A DNA stretch of 39,866 nt from the NCBI GenBank assembly GCA_947470805.1, contig CANIVU010000085.1, positions 1 through 39,866 of the forward strand. Reading direction: 5' to 3'. A program made the position numbers and the translations under genes. This document shows, in pieces, positions 7,952 through 15,792 of the stretch (position 1 is its first letter; every line of letters begins with the position of its first letter). The notes beneath the pieces are model-generated. The model saw only the letters and a program-made list of their open reading frames with translations. It was not told the DNA's origin and searched no databases. Source of the DNA: Acidobacteriota bacterium. Lineage in GTDB: Bacteria; Acidobacteriota; Terriglobia; Bryobacterales; Bryobacteraceae.

Positions 7952-7990
7952 ACGGGCTCTCTCGCTTGCGAGGGGGCCCGTTTTCGTTTC
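7952..7990 (+). terminator. Rho-independent terminator after receptor 1
   Basis: A 14-bp stem pairs ACGGGCTCTCTCGC with GCGAGGGGGCCCGT (two G-T wobbles) and runs straight into TTTTCGTTTCTT. It lies 26 nt after the receptor 1 stop codon. The stem is nearly perfect and GC-rich, so this is a confident call. Confidence 0.88.
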
Positions 7991-8136
7991 TTGGGGGATT
8001 TTCGAGGGCGCGCCGTGGGACGAGGCCCGCTTGGGGATCTTGGGTTCCGGACTGGCGCCAATCTTGATATTTTAAGAAGCGAAGTGATTTGCAGGACGTG
8101 TCAGTTTTCCGAACAGGCACGTTCAAGTGCTACTCC

Positions 8137-8385
8137 ATGATCATAGAAATCAACAAGCCAGAGTTGGAATCACTGCTATTGGACCGAATGGCACGGGGCG
8201 GATTTGTGAGCGTTGAGGACTTGTTGTTAGACGCGATGCGTTTAACGGATAATGATCGTGGCGGCGGTAACGCTGGTAAGGCGCCGAAAGTTCCGCTTGG
8301 TCAGTTTTTACTGGAGTCTCCATTGCGCGATTCCGGATTGGTATTGGAGCGCGAGCGGGAGTACCCGAAGCCGATTGACCTGTGA
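8137..8385 (+). CDS. VapB/ParD-like type II antitoxin
   Basis: This 82-residue protein opens MIIEINKPELESLLLDRM, then GGFVSVEDLLLDAM, the pattern of small antitoxins that start with a ribbon-helix-helix or similar fold. The tail LLESPLRDSGLVLERERE is typical of the toxin-wrapping C-terminus paired with FitB/VapC PIN toxins. It would bind its own operator and neutralise the PIN ribonuclease encoded next. The open frame extends upstream to 8089, but family likeness starts at the ATG at 8137. Its TGA overlaps the GTG start of the toxin gene (GTGA). The antitoxin looks intact although the toxin is broken. Confidence 0.75.
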   Translation: MIIEINKPELESLLLDRMARGGFVSVEDLLLDAMRLTDNDRGGGNAGKAPKVPLGQFLLESPLRDSGLVLEREREYPKPIDL

Positions 8386-8807
8386 ACGGGTACTTTATTG
8401 ATCCCAACGTCGTGTCGGAGTTTGTGCGTCCGCAGCCTGACCCGAGAGTGATTGGTTGGTTGAATCGTGCCGACCAGGAAGGTCTTTTAGTAGCGTCGTC
8501 ACGATCTGGGAGATTCGATTGGGTATTGGGAATCTGCCGATGGGTAGGCGACGTGTGGAGTTGGAATCCTGGTTTTCTACTGGTGTCCCTGATTGGTTTG
8601 GTGCTAACTTGCTCCCGATTACGCGGCCGATCGCGGACCGATGGGGGCCGGCTGAGTATTGGCGCGCGGCGGGGTGGCAGTGTGATTGCTGTTGCGGATG
8701 GGCTGATTGCGGCTACCGCGATTGAACATGAGTTGGTCGTCGTCACCCGGAACGTTAAGGATTTTGGCGTGTGTGGTGTGCCGATCATAAACCCGTGGGA
8801 GATTTAG
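8382..8807 (+). pseudogene. VapC/FitB-like PIN-domain toxin with two compensating frameshifts
   Basis: The N-terminus (NGYFIDPNVVSEFVRPQPDP) and C-terminus (VADGLIAATAIEHELVVVTR, then NVKDFGV) are those of a PIN ribonuclease and are in the same frame. The middle is not: family-like sequence (VVTIWEIRLGIGNLPMGRRR through ITRPIADRWG) is read in another frame from about 8490 to 8645. An apparent 1-nt loss near 8490 and a 1-nt gain in the G run near 8645 restore the frame, so the open frame spans the gene while about 52 central residues, including the conserved Glu region, become nonsense. The usual DTN motif also reads DPN. This is most simply an inactivated toxin; sequencing error at both points is the alternative. 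Confidence 0.78.
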
Positions 8808-8984
8808 CCGGGTCTCGCTCCGCGAGGTAGCGAGGCGGCTAGGTTAAGCATCTGGCTCAATCGCTCCGACTTCATGCTGGAGACCGCTTGCCGTTAGGCG
8901 GAGGCGCGGGCATGCTTGCAGAAACTTGCCAGTGTGTGTCCGCCGTGGGAGCGGTAGGCAGCAAGGAGGTGTTTGCCCCACGGG

Positions 8985-9462
8985 TACCGATTTCGGCGGA
9001 GCATGTTTTGGGTTTTTCGACTGCGGAGGGAATCTGACGCTGAATGAGTGGCAGCAGAAGCGGGCCTTTGCCAATCAACGTTCGGGGGCATCGGGGACGA
9101 ATGTCGTTTGTGTCGGGCACCGCGTTGTGGGTGCTGCTGCCTGGCGAGTGGAACGGCTCGTGGACTGGTGCGATCAAGCCGGTAAAGAGGAATATGCCGG
9201 AGCCGATTTCGGTCGTCGTGCTCGGGCGTCCGGCGGCTGATCGGAAGTGGCAGTGGCATCAGTTTTGGGGCGGCGCTACTGCGGGATGCCGTGTTGCGGA
9301 CTCTCCGTGCGGCGGGACGGCATTGGGATCCGGGCGATACAGATCAATGCGATCTCAGACGGGGCGATGCGGGTTTATGAGAAATATGGGTTTGGGGTTT
9401 CGCCGTTACAGCCGATGACGCTCATGGCGGCATTGCCGAACCTGGTGGCGGGGTCTGGGATT
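8985..9462 (+). pseudogene. Decayed GNAT acetyltransferase (toxin-type)
   Basis: Pieces of a GNAT-fold acetyltransferase appear in order but in several frames. They are FDCGGNLTLNEWQQKRAFAN (about 9016-9075), VVCVGHRVVG, then VKRNMPEPISVVVLGR and DRKWQ in a second frame, FGAALLRDAVLRTLRAA in a third, and DGIGIRAIQINAISDGAM with YEKYGFGVSPLQPMTLMA in a fourth stretch. The intact family (TacT-like toxins that acetylate aminoacyl-tRNA, and relatives) has exactly this order, with the acetyl-CoA loop near the RKWQGxxFG segment. At least three frameshifts make it a pseudogene. It lies directly after the broken VapC, and its end meets the 3' end of the NHL gene. The exact start is lost; the 8808-8985 stretch shows only a small hairpin (8814-8834). 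Confidence 0.75.
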
Positions 9463-12400
9463 CTACAGTTGCCAGCTACTGGCCTGTAGCCAGCCGGTAC
9501 CGGTGTTGGCGGCATCGGTGATCCATGTGTAGAGGTTTCTCGTTCCCGTCGAGTAGCTGCCTTGGCGCGTGAGGTTCAGATTGAGAATCAGGTCGGTTCC
9601 GCTGGCGGTGACTGACGATGGTGCGCCGTTGATCGTGCATTGACTGTTCTGGACGGTGCCGGCTGTACCGGGTATGAGGCCGGCGCTGATTGCGGTGAGC
9701 GCGTCGTTGTAAAGATAGACCGCGTTTGCGGCGCGGTCATAGAAACCGTGGCAGGTGCCTGCCGGGATGGACGGGTTCGCGTTGATGAGGAAGTAGATGC
9801 GGCTGATGTCGGTGGCGCCGTTGGGGTCGCGGGCCGTCACGGAGAAGGTCTGGGTTGCTGTGGTGGCGGTGGTTGGCGTGGCTGCGGCCAGCACCGGCGG
9901 TTGTTGGGGGCCGGTCGCCAGGTTCCAGGTGCTTGCCAGGAGCCAGCCGGTGCCGGTGTTGGCGGAATCGGTGATCCAGGCGTAGAGAGATTTTGTGCCG
10001 GTTGTGTAGGCGCCCTGGCGGGTGATGGTCAGGGTGAGCGTGAGGTCGTTGCCAACGGCGCTTACGGAAGAGGCCGCGCCGCTGATGGCGCATTGGCTGT
10101 TTTGACGGGTGCCCGCAGTTCCGGGCGTGAGTGCGGTTCCGGGTGTGGTTAGGGCATCGTCGTAGAGATAGAGTGCGTTGCTGGGACGGTCGTAGAATCC
10201 GTGGCAGGCGCCGGAGGGGATTGCCGTGTCGTTGTTGAGGAGGAAGTAGACCCGGTTAATGTCGTTAGCGCCGTTGGGGTCTCTGGCGGTGAAGACGAAC
10301 GATTGGGTGGCGGTGCTGGCCGTTGCGGGTGTGGCGGCGGCGAGGGTTGGCGGCTGTTGGAGCGGTGTTCCTATTATCCAGGCGGTGGCTTGTTGCCAAC
10401 CTGTTCCGGCGTTTGCGACGTCGGTGACCCAGAGATACAGGTTGCGGGTTCCCGTGGCGTAGCTGCCCTGGCGGGTGAGGTTCAAGTTGAGAGTCAGGTC
10501 TGTGCCGGAGGTGGTGACTGAAGTAGCGGCGGCGTTGATGGCGCACTGCCCATTTTGAATGCCGCCGGCTGTGCCTGGGGTGATTGGGCCGGAGACGGTG
10601 TTCAGTGCGTCGTTGTAGAGGAACAGGGAGTTCGTCGCCCGTTCGTAGAAGCCGTGACAGCCGTTGAGTGGGATTGCAGTACTGCTGTTGACGAGGAAGT
10701 AGATTCGGCTGAGGTCGGTGAAGCCGTTGGGGTCGCGGGCGGTGATGGTGAAGGTCTGTGCGGCCGTGGCGGTGGTGGCAGGGGATGCGGCGGCAAGGGA
10801 GGGCGGTTGCTGGTTTTGTGGTGTGATTGCCCAGGTGCTTGCTTGTATCCATCCGGTGCCGGTGTTGGCGTTGTCCGTCGCCCAGACGTAGAGATTTTTT
10901 GTGCCGGTTGCGTACGACCCTTGGCGGCTGAGATTGAGATTCAGAGTGAGGTCTGAACCGGCGGCGGTGACCGAGGTGCCGGCGCCTGCCACGCTGCACT
11001 GGGAGTTCTGGCGAGAGCTTGCCGCCCCAGGGAGGAGCGGTGAACCCGGGGTGGCGAGGGCGTCGTCATACAGGAAGATCGCATTGGCGGCGCGGTCGTA
11101 AAATCCATGGCAGCCGCCCGTATTGATCGAGGTGTCGTTGTTCAGGAGAAAGTAGATTCTGCTGATGTCGGCGAATCCGTTGTTGTCGCGGGCGGTGATG
11201 GAAAAGACCTGGGATTGTGCGGTTGCGTTGGCGGGTGAGGCCGCGGCTATTACGGGCGGTTGGGGGGCGGTGCCGCCGAGGGGCCACGTGCTGGCCGGGA
11301 TCCAGCCGGTGCCCATGTTGGCGGTGTCGGTGACCCACACATATAGATTCCGGGCACCGGTGGCGTATGCGCCTTGACGGGTCAGGTTGAGGTTGAGTGT
11401 CAGGTCTATGCCGGCGGTTGTTACGGAGGAGGCGGCGCCATTGACGCTGCATTGGCTGTTCTGGAGCGAACCGACTGCGCCGGGGGTGAGTGGTGGCCCT
11501 TGGGTGGTGAGGGTGTCATCGAACAGGAAGAGCGAATTTGAGGAGCGCTCGTAGAAGCCGTGACAGGTATTGAGAGGGATGGCTGTGTCGCTGTTGACGA
11601 GGAAGTAGATGCGGTTCAGATCTTCGTAGCCGTTTGCGTCGCGCGCGTTGAGAGTGAATGTTTGGGTCGTTGCCGTAGTATTTGGCGGCGTAGCGCTGGC
11701 CAGGGTTGGGGCCAAGAAGGGGGCCTGGGTTACGGTGAAGCGGGCGTTGCCTGTGTTGATGTTTCCGGTTCGCGTGATTCCGGTGAGGTTGGCGGTGTAG
11801 CTGTACGAGACTGTGTTGCCTGCGGCGGTGGCTGATAGCCAGGCGGCGTCGGTTGCAGGACTCACTGTGCATCCCACTCCGGTGGATACGGTGAAATTGG
11901 CAGCGCCGGCGGCTGCCGGCACGGTTACTCCTGGGGCCGATGTTTGGTAGGAGCAGGCGAACGCCGCGGTGACATTTCTTGGTGCGGACATTGTGATGGT
12001 GGCGGGGGCGGCGCCGGCGGTGTCTCCGGAAAAGGCTGTGAATGTGAAGCCACTGGCAGGGTTGGCCGTTACTTGGATCGAGGCGTTTTGCGGGTAAAAT
12101 CCATCGACGGACGATGGAGTGGCGGTGATGCTGCCGCCGGTGGCGGGCGTGACGGAGCGGGTGAGCAGGTACTGCGTGGCGTAGTTCGCCACGAAGGTGG
12201 AGGCAGAGGGACCTATTGTGACGCTGTGAGATTGCGCGCCGGAATCGGACCATGCGGCGAACCCGAGGCGGGACCCGGAGTTGGTCGGCTGGGTGGGTGG
12301 TGCGAAGAGCGAGATGGTGGAGCCTACTTCGAGTTGCAGGGTCGCAGGAGCTGTAATGTCGGTGCCGCCGATGGTGAGTGTTAGGCCGGAAGGTAGTGAG

Positions 12401-14031
12401 TCGAACGTGGTCGCAACGACGGCCGGGGCGATGACGCGGCGGATGCGGTGGTTGAAAGCGTCGGCGATGAAGACATCCCGGGCGCTGTTGACTGCAACGC
12501 CCCAGGGCCCATTCAGGTGGACGGCGGTGGCGTTGCCGCCGTCGCCGCTGAAGGCTGCTGTTCCGGTGCCGGCGTAGGTGGTGACGATGCCGGTTGCGGA
12601 CAGTTTCCGGATTCTGTGATTGCCGTAGTCGGCGATGTAGACGCTGTTTTGACTGTCGACGGTTACGCCGCTGGGGGATTGCAGTTGCGCGGCGGTTGCC
12701 GGGCCGCCATCGCCTGAAAAGCCAGCCGAGCCGGTTCCGGCGATTGTCGTGATGTTGGCGCCTGGGGTCAGCTTACGGATCCGTTGATTGTTGAAGTCCG
12801 CGACCAGGATGTTGCCCTCTGCGTCGAGCGCCAGAGCGCGGGGGGTGTTCAGTTGGGCCGTGGTTGCTTGTTGGTTGTCGCCGTTGAAACCAGCGACGCC
12901 CGTGCCGGCGATAGTGCTGATGAAGCCCGCGCCATCGAGCTTGCGGATGCGATGATTGCCGTATTCGGAGATGTAGAGATTGCCGGCGGCGTCGGCAGCG
13001 AGGCCGGAGGGAAAGTTAAGCTGCGCGGCGGTGGCGAACCCGCCGTCTCCGCTGAAGCCGGGTGTTCCGATGCCGGCGACGGTGACGATGATGCCGTTGG
13101 CGAAGACGCGGCGGATGCGGTGGTTGCCGGTATCGGCGATGTAGAAGCCGCCGGAGCCGTCCATGGCGATAGCGAGAGGGGATCGCAGTTGGGCTGTGGT
13201 GGCTTGTCCGTTGTCGCCGGTTGCGCCTGGTGTTCCTACGCCGGCGACGGTACGGATCGTGCCGTCTGGTGCGACCATGCGAATGCGATGATTTTCGGCG
13301 TCGGCAATGTAGACGCCGTTGGTGCCGTCGACGGTGACGCCTTGGGGCCCGTTTAGGGCGGCTGCGGTGGCGGGGCCGGTGTCGCCGGAGTAGGCGGGGG
13401 TGCCGTTTCCGGCGAAGGTGGTGATTTGGCGTGGAGCGTCGGTGGTTAGGGAGTGTGAAAGGGTGTAGTTGGCGGTGTACGTTCTGTCGCCTGTGTTTTG
13501 GCCGTTGCCGTTTGCGGCCACGCCCGCGACGTAGAAGCGCACAGGGCCGGCGTCGGTTGAGGGCGGTGTCCAGTCGAGTTCGATTGTGTTGGATGTTGTG
13601 GGGCGGGAATGTTCGAAGAATTCGAGTGGGTTCGATACGGAACAAGTACCCGCGGCGGCGCGTGCCCGGCCGTCCTGGCAAAGGATCAGTTGGTTAGTCT
13701 CAGCCGTTGCGAAGGTACCTGCCTGACCTCGTGTCTCGTTACTGGAGACGCGGGCGGAGAGCTGATAGCCGTAGGTTGAGGCGGACGGCGCGGTGACTAC
13801 GACTCGGATTCGTTGCTTTTGCCCCGGGGTGTAGGTGAGGCCATTCGGGAACTGCAGTTCTACCTTGCCGCCGCCGGCGTTGACAGCTGTGCCGGTGTGG
13901 CAGCCAGACTGCGCACAGGACGTCGCCGGGCCGCCCGGGCCGCCTTCGCTGTTGGGATCAGGGCCGGAGTCATAGGCCAACAATAGAAGGGGGACTACGG
14001 TTATGGCGATTGTGAGTACGGCGAGTCTCAT
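9463..14031 (-). CDS. Giant secreted NHL-repeat protein with choice-of-anchor V domain and five C-terminal CHGFY repeats
   Basis: This exported protein of 1522 residues has a well-defined modular order. A signal peptide (about 1-20) is followed by a choice-of-anchor V/Reeler-like domain (about 25-200) with the CX4CH motif Cys39-Cys44-His45 (CAQSGCHTG). Next come six 56-residue NHL repeats (about 205-545; each has TxAGxGxxGxxGD, then NHRIRK), predicted to form a beta-propeller. An InlB-like/bacterial repeat segment with GGSITATPSSVDGFYP and a BACON-like Ig segment (about 690-770) follow. Five copies of a ~150-residue domain complete the protein, each with CHGFYDR, NSQC and NLYxWxTDxxNxGTGW. 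The ATG at 14031 follows GGAG at 5-6 nt. It is probably cell-surface or extracellular, binding carbohydrate or protein. It is monocistronic. Confidence 0.88.
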   Translation of the reverse strand: MRLAVLTIAITVVPLLLLAYDSGPDPNSEGGPGGPATSCAQSGCHTGTAVNAGGGKVELQFPNGLTYTPGQKQRIRVVVTAPSASTYGYQLSARVSSNETRGQAGTFATAETNQLILCQDGRARAAAGTCSVSNPLEFFEHSRPTTSNTIELDWTPPSTDAGPVRFYVAGVAANGNGQNTGDRTYTANYTLSHSLTTDAPRQITTFAGNGTPAYSGDTGPATAAALNGPQGVTVDGTNGVYIADAENHRIRMVAPDGTIRTVAGVGTPGATGDNGQATTAQLRSPLAIAMDGSGGFYIADTGNHRIRRVFANGIIVTVAGIGTPGFSGDGGFATAAQLNFPSGLAADAAGNLYISEYGNHRIRKLDGAGFISTIAGTGVAGFNGDNQQATTAQLNTPRALALDAEGNILVADFNNQRIRKLTPGANITTIAGTGSAGFSGDGGPATAAQLQSPSGVTVDSQNSVYIADYGNHRIRKLSATGIVTTYAGTGTAAFSGDGGNATAVHLNGPWGVAVNSARDVFIADAFNHRIRRVIAPAVVATTFDSLPSGLTLTIGGTDITAPATLQLEVGSTISLFAPPTQPTNSGSRLGFAAWSDSGAQSHSVTIGPSASTFVANYATQYLLTRSVTPATGGSITATPSSVDGFYPQNASIQVTANPASGFTFTAFSGDTAGAAPATITMSAPRNVTAAFACSYQTSAPGVTVPAAAGAANFTVSTGVGCTVSPATDAAWLSATAAGNTVSYSYTANLTGITRTGNINTGNARFTVTQAPFLAPTLASATPPNTTATTQTFTLNARDANGYEDLNRIYFLVNSDTAIPLNTCHGFYERSSNSLFLFDDTLTTQGPPLTPGAVGSLQNSQCSVNGAASSVTTAGIDLTLNLNLTRQGAYATGARNLYVWVTDTANMGTGWIPASTWPLGGTAPQPPVIAAASPANATAQSQVFSITARDNNGFADISRIYFLLNNDTSINTGGCHGFYDRAANAIFLYDDALATPGSPLLPGAASSRQNSQCSVAGAGTSVTAAGSDLTLNLNLSRQGSYATGTKNLYVWATDNANTGTGWIQASTWAITPQNQQPPSLAAASPATTATAAQTFTITARDPNGFTDLSRIYFLVNSSTAIPLNGCHGFYERATNSLFLYNDALNTVSGPITPGTAGGIQNGQCAINAAATSVTTSGTDLTLNLNLTRQGSYATGTRNLYLWVTDVANAGTGWQQATAWIIGTPLQQPPTLAAATPATASTATQSFVFTARDPNGANDINRVYFLLNNDTAIPSGACHGFYDRPSNALYLYDDALTTPGTALTPGTAGTRQNSQCAISGAASSVSAVGNDLTLTLTITRQGAYTTGTKSLYAWITDSANTGTGWLLASTWNLATGPQQPPVLAAATPTTATTATQTFSVTARDPNGATDISRIYFLINANPSIPAGTCHGFYDRAANAVYLYNDALTAISAGLIPGTAGTVQNSQCTINGAPSSVTASGTDLILNLNLTRQGSYSTGTRNLYTWITDAANTGTGWLQASSWQL
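9466..11720 (-). repeat. Five ~450-bp tandem repeats encoding the CHGFY domains of the NHL protein
   Basis: The C-terminal half of the NHL gene is five direct repeats of about 450 bp; for example CAGCCGGT(G/A)CCGGTGTTGG recurs near 9491 and 9943. Copies differ enough to show they are not a recent amplification, but all keep two Cys (CHGF and NSQC), a Trp-rich end and an Asn-Asn/Ser-Asp pocket (LLNNDT or LVNSDT). The paired Cys suggests one disulfide per domain. Confidence 0.8.
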
Positions 14032-14353
14032 ATTACTCCGGTTCAGACGGCGGACGATGTTAGTAAGTACTCAGTATAGTTGCTTTTGCTGGCGGGCTTC
14101 CCGGTCGGCGAGGGCTTCTCTCACCGCGATCAGATCGTCGTCGGTCCCCTGGTCGAACGCACTCGCTCTTGGCTGGCCGTGCGCCGCCTCGACACGTTCG
14201 AACTCTGTCTGGCGATCTGGATCCAGAGGAATGCCGGCTGCTCGCTGCTGATCGCCAGCTTCTCGCGCTTCGGTGTGGGGTTCGGGCGGATGGCGTCCGG
14301 CCCTCCGGGCTGCCGGTTACTGCCTATATACTGATAGAGATTGCCTCTTTCAC
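14032..14353. other. Divergent intergenic region without a recognised gene
   Basis: This is 322 bp between the NHL gene (minus) and the methyltransferase-glycosyltransferase gene (plus). An open frame on the plus strand (14080-14334) and a stop-free minus frame covering the same bases (with EALADREARQQ) exist, but neither has a good ribosome site or a family match. TATATACT near 14324-14331 could be part of a -10 element for the plus-strand gene. Confidence 0.45.
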
Positions 14354-15792
14354 ATGAAATTCGTTGATACTTGGGCTCAAGAACACCAAACCGAACGCCT
14401 ACGGCATTGGGATGGGTTAGCGGATAACTTCGATGCCTGGCGAAGGAAGCGGGCTAATTATCAAGACCGGCTCTCGGAATATTACCGGTTTCTGATTCCG
14501 CCGAATATGAAAGTCCTTGAGATCGGCAGCGCCGGGGGCGATCTGTTGGCGGCGGTGCAGCCGGCGCGGGGCGTTGGGGTGGACTGGTCGGAGAAGATGG
14601 CCGGGGTGGCGCGCGGGCGGCATCCGAAGTTGGAGTTTGTGGTGGCGGATGCGCACGAGTTGGACCTGGGGGAGACGTTTGACTACATCATCTGCTCCGA
14701 CCTGCTGAACGACGTGTGGGATGCGCAGAAGATCCTGACGGCGATTGCGCGGCACTGCGGCCCCACGACGCGGGTGATCATCAACATCTTCAGCCACCTT
14801 TGGAGCACTCCGCGGAAAGTGGCGGGGGCGATTGGCTACGCGCCGCCGCACCAGACGCAGAACTGGTTGACGCCGGAGGATCTGGTTAATCTGTTGGCGC
14901 TGTCAGGGTTGGAATTGATTCGGCAAAGCGGCGAGGTGCTGTGCCCGTTCCCGATTCCTTTGTTGCGCGGATTTGCCGATCGGTATCTGGTGAAACTGTC
15001 TCCGTTCCGCCACGCGGCGATGACCAATGTCTTCATCGCCCGATTGCAGCCGGTGGCGCTGGAGGAGCGTAAGAAAGCCAAAGTGAGCGTGATTGTGGCG
15101 GCGCGCAACGAGGAAGGCAACATTGCGCAGATCCTGGAGCGGACCCCGCAGATGGGTGGGGGGACGGAGTTGATCTTCGTTGAGGGCAACTCGACGGATA
15201 AGACGTGGGAGGCGATCAACCGGGAGATTGCGGCGCACCCGGAAATTGAAGCGCGGGCGTACCAGCAGACGGGGAAGGGCAAGGGCGACGCGGTGCGGAA
15301 GGGGTACAGCGAGGCGACCGGGGACCTGTACATGATTCTGGATGCCGACCTGACGGTGCCGCCAGAGGACCTGCCGCGGTTTTTCGAGGCATGGGCGAGC
15401 GGGAAGGGCGACTTCATCAATGGCGTGCGGCTGGTGTACCCGATGCGTGACCAGGCGATGAAGTTTGCCAATCACGTGGCGAATAAGGGCTTTTCGTTGG
15501 GTTTTTCGTGGCTTCTGGGGCAGCCGATTAAAGATACGCTGTGCGGGAGAAGGTGTTGAGCGCGAAGCATTACGCGCTGTTGGCCGCCAATCGGGCGTAT
15601 TTTGGCGACTTTGATCCGTATGGCGATTTTGACCTGATTTTCGGCGCGGCGCGATTCAATTTGAAGATCGTGGACATCCCGATCCGGTACCGGGAGCGGA
15701 CGTACGGGGAGACCAATATCTCGCGGTGGTCGGGCGGGGTGACGCTGCTGCGGATGTTCTTTTTCGCGCTGCGCAGGCTGCGGTTCGCATGA
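14354..15792 (+). pseudogene. Methyltransferase-glycosyltransferase (GT2) fusion split by a single frameshift
   Basis: Residues about 20-225 form a class I SAM-dependent methyltransferase (VLEIGSAGGDLLAAVQPARG, VVADAHELDLG, FDYIICSDLL). Residues about 240 onward form a family-2 glycosyltransferase (VSVIVAARNEEGNIAQILER, EGNSTDKTWE, and the metal motif in YMILDADLTVPPEDL). The frame ends prematurely at 15559 with CGRRC. The expected continuation (KVLSAKHYALLAANRAYFGD to NISRWSGGVTLLRMF) is present intact in the next frame, ending at 15792. One missing base near 15548-15551 (GGGAGAAGGTG where GGGACGAAGGTG would read CGTKVL) explains it. The truncated 401-residue product would lack the GT2 C-terminus. 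Everything else is well preserved, so the shift is recent or a sequencing error. The ATG at 14354 is the first family-like start. It overlaps the next gene. Confidence 0.83.

Noticed and set aside
14080-14334. Short plus-strand open frame between the NHL and methyltransferase genes
   Set aside because: No ribosome site, no recognisable motif, and the opposite strand is equally open.
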